Source: an uncultured Pirellula sp. (GTDB lineage: Bacteria; Planctomycetota; Planctomycetia; Pirellulales; Pirellulaceae). From it: DNA of 64,000 nt. Shown in pieces: positions 18,494 through 28,086 of the stretch (positions within the stretch are counted from its first letter, which is position 1; every line of letters begins with the position of its first letter). Under the pieces are notes generated by a model. That model did no database searches. It worked only from the letters and a program-made list of their open reading frames with translations, and was not told the origin of the DNA. The stretch lies in NCBI GenBank assembly GCA_903892355.1, contig CAITIE010000098.1:124001-188000 (forward strand). Direction: 5' to 3'. Both the position numbers and the translations under genes were made by a program.

Positions 18494-21400
18494 AGCTACC
18501 TACGCCGATGAAGCTTGCGGAATCGACCAGTTTTTCGACTCCCTTCATTCGTCGTCCTGTCGGGACAACGCTGCTGACGATCGCTGTCACACTGGCGGGA
18601 TTGCTCGGGTATTTCCTGCTACCGGTTTCTCCGCTACCGCAAGTCGAGTTTCCGACGATCTCGGTGAGCGCATCATTGCCAGGAGCGAGTCCGGAAACAA
18701 TGGCCTCGGCGGTTGCGACTCCGCTGGAGAGGAGCCTGAGTCGTATCGCGGGTGTGACCGAGATGACATCCACGAGCACGCTGGGGAACACTTCGATCAC
18801 GTTGCAGTTTGAGTTGGATCGGGACGTGAACGCGGCGGCGAGAGAGGTTCAAGCGGCGATCAATGCGGCTCGAAGCCAGTTGCCCGCGAATTTGCCGAAC
18901 AACCCTTCGTACCGCAAGGTGAATCCAGCCGACTCGCCGATCATGTTGTTGACGATGGTCTCCGAGATATATTCTAAACCACAGATGTACGAGTTGGCTT
19001 CGAACGTTGTTCAGCAAAAACTTTCCCAGGTTCCTGGGGTTGGCCAAGTGTTCGCAACCGGGGGCTCCAATCCAGCGGTCCGGATCGAAATCAATCCCAC
19101 GGTGGCGAACCAAATGAAAGTCGGATTGGAAGATATCCGCGCAGCTTTGGGAACTTCGAATGCCAACCGTCCAAAAGGATCGATCGAAGAGCAAGGCGTC
19201 CATTGGATGCTCAATTCCACCGATCAGTTGATGACGGCTGACGAATACAAGCCACTTTTTGTGGCGTTTCGAAATGGAGCCCCGATTCGACTTCAGGATG
19301 TGGCAAATGTCACCGACTCTGTGGAGGATATCCGGAATTTTGCACTGGCGGATGGTCGGCCATCGATCAGCGTGTTGATCTTTCGCCAGCCTGGGGCCAA
19401 CATCATCGAAACCGTCGATCGGATCAAAGGATTGATCCCAGTGCTGAGAGCGCAGCTTCCCGCGGCAATCCAACTCGACGTGGGGATGGACCGTTCCACC
19501 ACCATCCGTGCCTCGCTGGACGAGGTGCAAAAGACTCTCGTTATTTCGGTATTGCTGGTGATCGTCGTGGTCTATTTGTTCTTGCGAGATATTCGCGCGA
19601 CGATCGTGCCGACGGTTTCGGTGCCTGTTTCACTGATCGGAACGTTTGGCGTGATGTATCTGTTGGGGTACAGTCTCGACAATTTGTCGTTGATGGCCCT
19701 AACGATTTCTACCGGCTTTGTCGTCGATGACGCCATCGTCGTGACCGAAAATATCAGTCGTTACCTTGAGAAGGGGATGAAGCCGATCGACGCTGCGCTT
19801 AAAGGTGCAGGTGAAATCGGATTTACGGTGTTGTCGATCACCGTGTCTTTGATCGCAGTTTTTATTCCGATTCTGCTTATGCGAGGGGTCGTTGGGATGC
19901 TCTTTCGGGAGTTTGCGGTGACTCTTTCCATCGCGATTCTGATATCCCTGGTGGTGTCATTAACGACGACACCGATGCTGTGTGCGATCCTGTTGAAACC
20001 GACTTCGCATCGAGGTCACGAGCGCAATAAATATTGGTTGGAGCATGCGTATGGTCGGGTTCTCGATGTGGTCCTCGATTTTCCGGGTTGGACCATGTTG
20101 GCCTTTGCCGCCATAGTCGCCTGCAATGTGTTTCTCTACATGAAGGTTTCGAAGGGGTTTTTCCCACAGCAGGATACCGGGCGTTTGGTTGGAAGTATCG
20201 TTGCCGACCAAGGAACCTCGTTCCAAGCCATGGTGGATTTGGTGCAGAAATTTGGCAAGGCGGTGAGTGACGAGCCGGCGATCGATCGCGTGTTGGTAAG
20301 TACAGGCGGTGGCGGAGGTGGCGGCGGTGGTGGTGGCATCAATAGCGCGCGGATGTTCGTTACGCTCAAGCCTCTGGATCAGCGCAAGGAGACCATCGAC
20401 CAAATCCTAGCGTCGATTCGCAAGAAAACCGGAGGGATCAGCGGGGCCAATATCTTCATGCAAGCGGTCCAGGACTTCAGGATCGGCGGGCGGCCTTCGG
20501 GGGCTCAGTTCCAATACACGCTTCGAGGGGGGGATCTCAAAGAACTGAACGAGTGGACATTGAAGCTAATGGCCGCGATGAAGAAGGTTCCTGAGATTAC
20601 GGATGTCAACACGGACCAGCAGGACAAAGGCCAGTTGTCGCGACTAGTGATTCAGCGCGACATGGCGTCGGTGCTGGGGCTTGATATCGCGACGATTGAC
20701 AATACGCTGTACGACGCATTTGGTCAGCGTCCGGTTTCTACCATTTACTTGCCGATGACCCAGCGGCGCGTAGTCATGACGGTGGACAAGGAGTATTCAA
20801 AGGGTCCTGAGTCCTTAAGAGCAATTTATGTCAGAACGAAGAACAACTCTCAAGTTCCTTTGCAGGATCTGTATACGCTGGAAAGCAGAAATACGTCGCT
20901 GTCGGTTGCTCATTCAGGATTGTTTCCGTCATCGACGATTTCCTTCAACTTGAGTCCGGGTAGTTCCCTTGGGGACGTGGTTCCACTGATCCAAGGTGTT
21001 GGATCGGAGAATGGGATGCCGTCGAGCATTCAAGGTAGTTTCCAGGGGACGGCACAAGCGTTCCAGGATTCGCTTTCCAATCAGCCCCTGTTGATTTTGG
21101 CGGCGATCGTAGCTGTGTACATCGTGCTCGGTATTCTCTATGAGAGTTTGATCCATCCCATCACCATCTTGTCCACATTGCCGTCGGCTGGTGTTGGGGC
21201 GATCCTAGCGCTTATTTTGTTTCGGATCGATTTGAACGTGATTGGTCTGATTGGAATATTGTTATTGATTGGAATCGTGAAGAAAAATGCGATCATGATG
21301 ATCGATTTCGCCATCGCCGTTCGGAAGGAGCGTGGCTGGGGGCCTCGCGAGGCGATCCACGAAGCCTGCTTGCGTCGCTTTCGTCCGATCATCATGACGA

Positions 21401-21609
21401 CATTGGCTGCGATTTTGGGAGGCATCCCGCTCGCAATTGGTCGCGGTGATGGGGCGGAATTACGACAGCCGCTAGGGATTGCCATCGTGGGCGGACTGAT
21501 CGTCAGTCAGTTTGTTACGTTGTTCACAACCCCAGTCATCTATTTGTACATGGACTATTGGTTTTCAAAGAGCGAGCCAGAGGAAGTGTTGGTTGGCGAA
21601 TCGAGATGA
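18490..21609 (+). CDS. RND multidrug efflux transporter (MdtC-like) with poly-glycine insertion
   Basis: FSTPFIRRPVGTTLLTIAVTLAGLLGYFLLPVSPLPQVEFPTISV; GFVVDDAIVVTENI; ATGA overlap with the preceding gene; 11 consecutive Gly codons near 20306-20338. Confidence 0.88.
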   Translation: MKLPTPMKLAESTSFSTPFIRRPVGTTLLTIAVTLAGLLGYFLLPVSPLPQVEFPTISVSASLPGASPETMASAVATPLERSLSRIAGVTEMTSTSTLGNTSITLQFELDRDVNAAAREVQAAINAARSQLPANLPNNPSYRKVNPADSPIMLLTMVSEIYSKPQMYELASNVVQQKLSQVPGVGQVFATGGSNPAVRIEINPTVANQMKVGLEDIRAALGTSNANRPKGSIEEQGVHWMLNSTDQLMTADEYKPLFVAFRNGAPIRLQDVANVTDSVEDIRNFALADGRPSISVLIFRQPGANIIETVDRIKGLIPVLRAQLPAAIQLDVGMDRSTTIRASLDEVQKTLVISVLLVIVVVYLFLRDIRATIVPTVSVPVSLIGTFGVMYLLGYSLDNLSLMALTISTGFVVDDAIVVTENISRYLEKGMKPIDAALKGAGEIGFTVLSITVSLIAVFIPILLMRGVVGMLFREFAVTLSIAILISLVVSLTTTPMLCAILLKPTSHRGHERNKYWLEHAYGRVLDVVLDFPGWTMLAFAAIVACNVFLYMKVSKGFFPQQDTGRLVGSIVADQGTSFQAMVDLVQKFGKAVSDEPAIDRVLVSTGGGGGGGGGGGINSARMFVTLKPLDQRKETIDQILASIRKKTGGISGANIFMQAVQDFRIGGRPSGAQFQYTLRGGDLKELNEWTLKLMAAMKKVPEITDVNTDQQDKGQLSRLVIQRDMASVLGLDIATIDNTLYDAFGQRPVSTIYLPMTQRRVVMTVDKEYSKGPESLRAIYVRTKNNSQVPLQDLYTLESRNTSLSVAHSGLFPSSTISFNLSPGSSLGDVVPLIQGVGSENGMPSSIQGSFQGTAQAFQDSLSNQPLLILAAIVAVYIVLGILYESLIHPITILSTLPSAGVGAILALILFRIDLNVIGLIGILLLIGIVKKNAIMMIDFAIAVRKERGWGPREAIHEACLRRFRPIIMTTLAAILGGIPLAIGRGDGAELRQPLGIAIVGGLIVSQFVTLFTTPVIYLYMDYWFSKSEPEEVLVGESR

Positions 21610-22538
21610 ACGAGAAAGTGCCGCCAAGTCGTTCGGTTGAGAAAGACCTCGGAGCGTTCAGCCCCGGAGCATCGATAGATCGCAAATGCCCAATTTGCAA
21701 GTCGGACGCTAGGCTGTGGAAGAGCGTTCGATCGTACGGCATTGCTGAATGCGAGAAGTGCTTTCATCGTTTCCTAGCAGAACCGGTTGCGTCGAATCAC
21801 GTTGAAAGTATTTACGGGGATGATTACTTTTTTGGTGGTGGCGCGGGTTATAGCAACTACTTAGATCAGTCCGGTTTATTGCGAGGGCGTGGCACAGAGT
21901 ATGCCAGGCGGATCAAAAGGTATCGGAACGGGCCAGGGAAACTTTTGGATGTTGGTGCGGCGGCTGGATTCTTGCTCGAGGGATGGATCGACGAAGGGTG
22001 GCGAGGTGTAGGGGTCGAGCCGAATCGGTCGATGTGCCAACACGCAAGGAAACGTGGGATCGATGTTCGTTGCGGGACTGTGGAAATACTGGATTTGGAA
22101 TCGGATGGGCCATGGGATCTGATTTCGATGGTCCAGGTTATTTCGCATCTTCCGGAACCGGTGGAATCGATTCGCAATCTAGTCCGGTACTTGGCTCCTG
22201 GCGGTTTACTTTTGGTCGAAACGTGGGACCGCATGAGTTGGTTTGCGCGGTTATGCGGGGCGGGATGGCATGAGTATTCACCGCCGAGCGTTCTTCATTG
22301 GTTCACGCCGAAAACACTCGAATTGGCCGCAACGACTTGTGGGCTTCGACCGGTAGCTTCGGGAAAAGTGCTTCGTTGGTTACAGGTAGGCCATGCAAAG
22401 TCGCTATTGGAGCATGCGGGTAAGGAGTCCGCGTTGATGCGGATGGCCCATTGGAGCGTGGCGCCGCTACCGGGTGGTTGGTCGGTTCCTTACCCAGGTG
22501 ACGATCTGAGGTGGGCACTTTTTCAAAAGCCGAATTAA
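21606..22538 (+). CDS. Class I SAM-dependent methyltransferase with N-terminal zinc-ribbon
   Basis: CPICKSDARLWKSVRSYGIAECEKCFHRF ribbon; GKLLDVGAAAGFLLEGWIDEGWRGVGVEPN (motif I). ATGA overlap with the RND gene stop. Confidence 0.8.
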   Translation: MNEKVPPSRSVEKDLGAFSPGASIDRKCPICKSDARLWKSVRSYGIAECEKCFHRFLAEPVASNHVESIYGDDYFFGGGAGYSNYLDQSGLLRGRGTEYARRIKRYRNGPGKLLDVGAAAGFLLEGWIDEGWRGVGVEPNRSMCQHARKRGIDVRCGTVEILDLESDGPWDLISMVQVISHLPEPVESIRNLVRYLAPGGLLLVETWDRMSWFARLCGAGWHEYSPPSVLHWFTPKTLELAATTCGLRPVASGKVLRWLQVGHAKSLLEHAGKESALMRMAHWSVAPLPGGWSVPYPGDDLRWALFQKPN

Positions 22539-22570
22539 AGGCTGTTGGGATTTTCTTAAAGCGAGACAGA

Positions 22571-24418
22571 CTACTTCGTCTTCGGTTGGCTTGTTGGAGC
22601 CATTTCTGAGAGGGGCATGTGTCGGTAGTATGCTTCGAGGCAAAGGATTGAAAGGACTGTGGAATAGAGTCGACCACCAGCAGCACCGTGAGGGTCGCCT
22701 TGGGGGGGCCAACTGCCTCGTTCGCGGCCGGCCTGAATTTGCAAGCTTGGGAGGGCTTCTTTCATCACGTCATTCCATTTTCGCCATGGGCTACCACCGG
22801 CATGGTGAAGGGCGTTGGTTGCGTAGTACCAATAGTAGTAGTCACGCCCTTCGATGCTGGTAACGATTGGGTGCCTTGCGATGTGTTCGCAGCCAGCCAC
22901 GATGCGTTTGTCTTCGGTGCGCCATCCGAGGTACATGCGGCAGAGCATGCCTTCGGCGGTCATGGAGTCTTTGGGAGGGCTGAACGCTTGGTAAGCGTAT
23001 TGCTCGCCATCGGGGTTGGCGCCGCGGAAGCCCTCTTTGCGTTGGACGGTATCGAGGAACTGGTGGATTCGTTCTAGATTATCGCTGGGAACTTCAATCC
23101 CGGCCATTCGGGCTGAAATCAGCGCCATGACGTACCACCCAGTGACGCTCGTGTCCCCCGTTTCCTTGGGTTGGTATCTCCAGCCACCTCCGTCGTCTTG
23201 TGCCGATAGTGCGTAGCGAACGGCTAGCTCCGCTGGTTCTTTTAATTTCGGATCAGCGGTCATCCCAAAAAGTTCGCATACGGCGATGGTGGCTTGTGCC
23301 TGGGAGTAGGTTTTTTGGATCCCGGTTGTTTTGTTGGCAAAGAATCCGTCGGAGTCTTGGATGGACAGCAAGTAATTGAGGCCTCGAAGCACGTTGCTTT
23401 GGTATTCCCCGGACTTGTGCGTATTCCCAGCACCCATGAATGCTAGAAGCGCGAGCGAGGTCGCAGCGGAGCGATTTTCACTGGTTCCACCGTCGCTGTA
23501 GGGTTGAACCATGCTCCATGAGCCATCCGAGCTTTGGTTTTTTTTGAGCCATTCCAAGCCGAGTGCGACGGATTGTTCGGTTCTATCGTTTCCACCGAAG
23601 GCCTTCAGTAAGGCCCCTTTCATGGTACCCGATCGTCCCGTGAGTCCCTTTCGGATAGAGATCTCTGGCACAGCGACATTACTGCCGAGTTCGGTTAGAT
23701 CGGGAAGCGTTGTCGCGAGATCGGATGCGGAAATCGAAAGATCGTTGAGAGCATCGTTGTCGTTTTCCCCTTGGAGCGATTCCACTTCCGAGATGTTGAA
23801 CGAGGTCAACACATCCCCCTCTGCGCCAGCTTCGCTATTTCCTAAAAGGAGCACGAAGGACTTGGCTACTTCTTCTCGAAGAGGGATTAATGCGAGTAGC
23901 AGAATTACCGCGATATGGACGAGGGTACTGATCAACCAACTCGGGGCGTCTTGGAGGTACTTGACCAAGAATTTTTCTGTGAAGGTTTGGTCGGAGTCGT
24001 CATCAGCGAGTTTGTCGGTGGTGTGTTGGATTGCCTCTGTAGGTTGATGAGATTTGACGGTTGAAGCCGTTGTGGGCAGGGATGCTCGTTGACGAACTGT
24101 CGATGATGCATTGGGCGGGGAACCAGAGGCGACGGGCGCGTTGGCGAGTGGCGTTCGGGGTTTGGCTGGGATCTGAAATTCGTTGAGCGAGTCCGTGGAT
24201 GGTTTTTGAGCCGGCGTGCGCCCCAGAATAGGAGCGGTGGGGGCGGGGGCGGCGGCGTTGGATGGGTTTGGGGGGATAACGGGAGGAACGGCGGGGGGCA
24301 GCACCGGTGGAGGTGTCGGTGGTGTGAGACGCGACGTCACCGGGGGTGCTTGAACCGGGGGAGGCAGTTCTGGGGGCAACCCTGTGGGATTATTGGATCG
24401 AGGTTGATTGTCCGCCAT
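22571..24418 (-). CDS. Prenyltransferase/squalene-oxidase repeat (terpene-cyclase-like fold) protein with Pro-rich N-terminus and one TM segment
   Basis: Repeats GLEWLKKNQSSDGSW, GLNYLLSIQDSDGFFA, AVRYALSAQDDGGGWRYQP; TM-like WLISTLVHIAVILLLALIPL; N-terminus PPELPPPVQAPPVTSRLTPPTPPPVLPP. Confidence 0.75.
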   Translation of the reverse strand: MADNQPRSNNPTGLPPELPPPVQAPPVTSRLTPPTPPPVLPPAVPPVIPPNPSNAAAPAPTAPILGRTPAQKPSTDSLNEFQIPAKPRTPLANAPVASGSPPNASSTVRQRASLPTTASTVKSHQPTEAIQHTTDKLADDDSDQTFTEKFLVKYLQDAPSWLISTLVHIAVILLLALIPLREEVAKSFVLLLGNSEAGAEGDVLTSFNISEVESLQGENDNDALNDLSISASDLATTLPDLTELGSNVAVPEISIRKGLTGRSGTMKGALLKAFGGNDRTEQSVALGLEWLKKNQSSDGSWSMVQPYSDGGTSENRSAATSLALLAFMGAGNTHKSGEYQSNVLRGLNYLLSIQDSDGFFANKTTGIQKTYSQAQATIAVCELFGMTADPKLKEPAELAVRYALSAQDDGGGWRYQPKETGDTSVTGWYVMALISARMAGIEVPSDNLERIHQFLDTVQRKEGFRGANPDGEQYAYQAFSPPKDSMTAEGMLCRMYLGWRTEDKRIVAGCEHIARHPIVTSIEGRDYYYWYYATNALHHAGGSPWRKWNDVMKEALPSLQIQAGRERGSWPPQGDPHGAAGGRLYSTVLSILCLEAYYRHMPLSEMAPTSQPKTK

Positions 24419-24552
24419 CGGATGTTGTTCTTTGGGAGAGCCTTGTTGCCGTGCCGGTCGCAATCCTTTTGCCTGGCGTGACTATTTCGAACACCCACTT
24501 CCCTGATTATACCGCACAGGGGCTGACCTGGCGCGGGATGGGAAAACGAAAA

Positions 24553-24605
24553 CACCCTTCGGGTCGACCGAGCGGTTGAACGCTCGAGAGAAGACCCGAA
24601 GGGTG
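24553..24605 (-). terminator. Extended intrinsic terminator downstream of csrA
   Basis: Perfect 13-bp stem cacccttcgggtc (24553-24565) / gacccgaagggtg (24593-24605) with inner stem gagcg/cgctc; followed on the minus strand by TTTTCGTTTTCCC. Confidence 0.75.
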
Positions 24606-24704
24606 AATTGTATCGCGACCGATCTCATGGATCAGCCGGGGATAACGTGCTTGACTGCCGAGAAACGGCTCTCTCGAGGCCGTGTCCTGTGGAAGTCGAG
24701 CGAT

Positions 24705-24929
24705 TTACTGTCGATCTTCCTTCAAGCTGCGGAGTTCAGCTGGTTGGATATGATTCGCTTTGCGATTTTCACGTTTGATCGCCTCGTAAACTTCCTGCCG
24801 ATGGACAGGAATATCGTTTGGGGCTTCGATACCTAGCCTCACTTTATCCCCTCGAATGTCCACAATCGTGACAACAACGTCATCGCCGATCATGATGCTT
24901 TCGTCTCGATGTCGCGAGAGCACAAGCAT
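24705..24929 (-). CDS. csrA: Carbon storage regulator CsrA
   Basis: MLVLSRHRDESIMIGDDVVVTIVDIRGDKVRLGIEAPNDIPVHRQEVYEAIKRE is canonical CsrA. Confidence 0.97.
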   Translation of the reverse strand: MLVLSRHRDESIMIGDDVVVTIVDIRGDKVRLGIEAPNDIPVHRQEVYEAIKRENRKANHIQPAELRSLKEDRQ

Positions 24930-25341
24930 TGGAGACTCCTTTTCACTTCTAGGTTGCATCCCGTGCAACAGGCTTCGGATTGGATTTGTGAGTCGTTCGC
25001 GTTTGGTTGAGTTGCCGAACTCGAACAGGGCATGGTATCGACCAGCCACTACCTCGGAATGATGGTTTAAGATCGCTTTCCGTCAGAAGCATCCCTAGGC
25101 GTTGTAACACGTGTAGGGGCGATTGTTGCCTTTTCCAATTATTCCGTCAGCGACCAATTGTTCCATACACTTTACGTGACCCTCAAGCTTTCGCAGGGGG
25201 CGGTCGATGACATGCATGTGCTCTTCGCTCCAAATTCCCATGAGCATCATGACTTGTAGTATTCGGCATCGGTTCGAATACCAACGCGCTGTTGGTATAT
25301 CGTAGAGCCTCGCCGAGCGTGAATGCAGGGTTGGAGCGAAG

Positions 25342-27123
25342 TTGAAAGAACTAACCGACCAACCACTTTCTTTAGAAGTTGAAAACGTGAAGCGACGGTT
25401 TCCCTCCCATTTGCGTCTTCATACGGAAGACCAAGCCTCGGCAACACCCACCACCGGTTCGACCCGTTCTACCTTGCGAGAGTTGGACGAGGTGGACATG
25501 TGCCTTCGCGCATTTGCGGAGGCTACAAGCTGGGGTGTCGCTGCTCGTTCTATGTCCAAGGATTCACGCGGAAGCAAAGAGTCCGCCTGCGGAAAGACTT
25601 CGAATCCCGCAGGCCGCAGTGGCTTGTCAAATATGGGCGGTCGCCATTGGCAGCTTGTGGATAATATCGTTCGCGATGGGATTTTGGATGAGTGCGATTT
25701 GAACGCCCTTCCTTCGGTACCGATGTCAAAAGCTCAGGATTTACTGTTTGCGATTGAGCGTTTGGTGCAGCGGTTAGACACCGCGGAAGAGACGATCCGC
25801 CGGCAGGAAGCCGAATTGGCAACTGCCGTTTTGGTTACCAGCCATCCCGATCGCCAGCAGGAAACCGCAGATCGGCTTGAATCGATCCTAGAGAGCACTT
25901 CACGATCCATCGGTGCTGTAGCGGCTGCGGTCTATTTGCTCGACGATGCGACATCGTCCTTGAAGATGCGTTCCTGTTTCGGGTTGCCCCGCAGCCGACT
26001 GGCTACTGGTCCTCGCGATCTTCGCGGGTCGCTCGCGGATCTCGAAGCCTTGCTCGGGAATGCGGTTTTGCTGAGCGATATCGACGTGATGCCGGAATGG
26101 CCTAGTCCGGAAAAGTTCGCTTCCGCCATTGTGGTTCCGATCGGTACATCGACGATGCCTCATGGAACGATGTGGTTTTGGTGCGATACGACTCGGTCTT
26201 ACAGCCCTACGGAGGTAGAAGTCGCCAACCTGGCGGCAGGGCGCGTGATGGGAGAGATTGAGCAGTCCATTCTCGGACACGAAGTGAGTCGCTCACGCGT
26301 CGTCCAAAAGCAGATCGATACAGCGAGTCTCACTCAAGCCAGCATGCTCCCAGACATGCAAGTGCTGCATGAGGATTACGATGTCAGCGGATGGACATAC
26401 CAACACGGTAGTCTCGGCGGAGCCTTCCATCATTGGGATGTGGTTCCAAACGGAATGATGACGGTTGCCATCGGAAATGCCAGCCAGATCGGCCCCGAAG
26501 GCTGTATCGTGGCCACCAGTGCGCTTTCCATCATCCGTACCCTTTGGAATCAAGGAACCCCGCCGCACCAGATCCTTCGAGTGATCAATGATTCCCATTG
26601 GAGCATGACCGACGCCGATTGGACGATCGCGTTGTCGTTGCTCCAAATCAATCCGGTAACCGGGTATGGTTCGCTCTGCAATACTGGGGATATGCAGTCA
26701 TTCATTGTTTCGAGTCGCGGGTCACGACCGATCGGTTCTCCCCGTCCCTTTGTAGGTGCGCAGCCAGACACCGTCTTCACGCCGTCTCGATTCATCTTGC
26801 AACCGGGAGAGATACTGGTCGGGTTCACCCCGAAGATCCTGCACGTGCCGCAGCAAAAGCCGAGTGCCCTGAATTTTCCTGGAAAAGATCCTCACAAGCC
26901 CTATGTGCCGTCCTCGCCGGAATCGGCGGATCTCAACCGGCTCGGGCAAAAATCGCTGGACCAAACGACGCTGTTGACGCTGGTTCGGGATCTTTGCGAT
27001 GAATCGGCGAATGACATTGCCAGCTACATTGCTAGACTATTACCTCAGAACGCTCCTGATTCTCCCTCACCATGGGATCGGTCCTTGGTGTTGATTAAGA
27101 ACGTTCGCAAGGCGTTCAAATAG
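25342..27123 (+). CDS. GAF + SpoIIE/PP2C-like (RsbU-type) protein lacking catalytic acidic residues; start codon uncertain (TTG in ORF track)
   Basis: GAF-like region around ETADRLESILESTSRSIGAVAAAVYLLD; RsbU-like order of segments QIDTASLTQASMLPD ... GGAFHHWDVVPNGMMTVAIGNASQIG ... LQPGEILVGFTPKI ... PWDRSLVLIK. Confidence 0.65.
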   Translation: MKELTDQPLSLEVENVKRRFPSHLRLHTEDQASATPTTGSTRSTLRELDEVDMCLRAFAEATSWGVAARSMSKDSRGSKESACGKTSNPAGRSGLSNMGGRHWQLVDNIVRDGILDECDLNALPSVPMSKAQDLLFAIERLVQRLDTAEETIRRQEAELATAVLVTSHPDRQQETADRLESILESTSRSIGAVAAAVYLLDDATSSLKMRSCFGLPRSRLATGPRDLRGSLADLEALLGNAVLLSDIDVMPEWPSPEKFASAIVVPIGTSTMPHGTMWFWCDTTRSYSPTEVEVANLAAGRVMGEIEQSILGHEVSRSRVVQKQIDTASLTQASMLPDMQVLHEDYDVSGWTYQHGSLGGAFHHWDVVPNGMMTVAIGNASQIGPEGCIVATSALSIIRTLWNQGTPPHQILRVINDSHWSMTDADWTIALSLLQINPVTGYGSLCNTGDMQSFIVSSRGSRPIGSPRPFVGAQPDTVFTPSRFILQPGEILVGFTPKILHVPQQKPSALNFPGKDPHKPYVPSSPESADLNRLGQKSLDQTTLLTLVRDLCDESANDIASYIARLLPQNAPDSPSPWDRSLVLIKNVRKAFK

Positions 27124-27185
27124 CTTTGGTCGTGAGGAAGCAGTGAGTAGGAATGAGTGAGTCCCAAGCGGGGAGGAAACCACGT

Positions 27186-27401
27186 ATGAATAAAGATGAA
27201 CTCGGGCTCAGTTACAGCAGTCGCAAAGCGTTGACGGTTCACCTGGGGGAAAATGCGGGGAACGAAATCGCGACCCTTCTCCAAAAGATGGCTGCCCAAA
27301 TCGAAGAGCTAAAACGGAACAAGGTGAATGTCACCCAGGTCATTCCCCAAGAAAAAAAGGATGATCACGTCATCGCGACCATTGAAAACGAGTCGTTTTG
27401 A
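27186..27401 (+). CDS. Small hypothetical protein
   Basis: Open frame MNKDELGLSYSSRKALTVHLGENAGNEIATLLQKMAAQIEELKRNKVNVTQVIPQEKKDDHVIATIENESF between the phosphatase-like and sigma genes on the same strand. Confidence 0.5.
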   Translation: MNKDELGLSYSSRKALTVHLGENAGNEIATLLQKMAAQIEELKRNKVNVTQVIPQEKKDDHVIATIENESF

Positions 27402-27480
27402 GCTTCCAATCCAAACCGGCCGAATTGGGATTCGAAATCAGGGAACCGATCGTGGCTAGGATCCGTCTAGGAGTTGAAGT

Positions 27481-28086
27481 GTGACACCTGACGAGGAACT
27501 GGCCTTGATTTCTACCATCCGATCGAATGAGCCTTGGCGATTCGACGAGCTTGTTAGCTCGCACCAGGGAAAGCTATTCGGCTTTCTCCTGGGGATGATG
27601 CGCAATCGCCAGGATGCCGAGGAAATTACCCAAGAAGCCTTCCTTTCGGCCTACCGAAATTTGTCCCGCTTTGAGGGGCGATCTTCGTTTTACACTTGGC
27701 TTCGGCGAATCGCCTACAATTTGGCGATCGATCTGCAGCGGCGGCATCGCACTGCCGAAAAAGCAGATCCGCATTGGATTGCGCAGTCGTTGGCTGAATC
27801 CGACGATGGGCCAGATACTTCCTTGATGAAAGTCGAAATCCACGACATCGTGCGTGGGGCGTTGGACCGTCTCGGAGCCGATGCGAGAAGTATCATTCTT
27901 ATGCGGGACATTCAAGCACTCGATTATGGCGAGATCGCGGAAATTCTTGAGGTCCCCATAGGGACGGTTCGAAGTCGTCTCCATCGTGCTCGCAACGAAC
28001 TCCGAGCATTGCTCCTGAAAGAGCATCAGGAATTGTTTGAGTCGATGTTGGATCGTGATCCGCTTACCAAGGAGACTCGGGGATGA
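27481..28086 (+). CDS. ECF-type RNA polymerase sigma factor
   Basis: Region 2 MRNRQDAEEITQEAFLSAYRNLSRFEGRSSFYTWLRRIAYNLAIDLQRR; region 4 LDYGEIAEILEVPIGTVRSRLHRARNELRALL. GTG start. Confidence 0.92.
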   Translation: MTPDEELALISTIRSNEPWRFDELVSSHQGKLFGFLLGMMRNRQDAEEITQEAFLSAYRNLSRFEGRSSFYTWLRRIAYNLAIDLQRRHRTAEKADPHWIAQSLAESDDGPDTSLMKVEIHDIVRGALDRLGADARSIILMRDIQALDYGEIAEILEVPIGTVRSRLHRARNELRALLLKEHQELFESMLDRDPLTKETRG

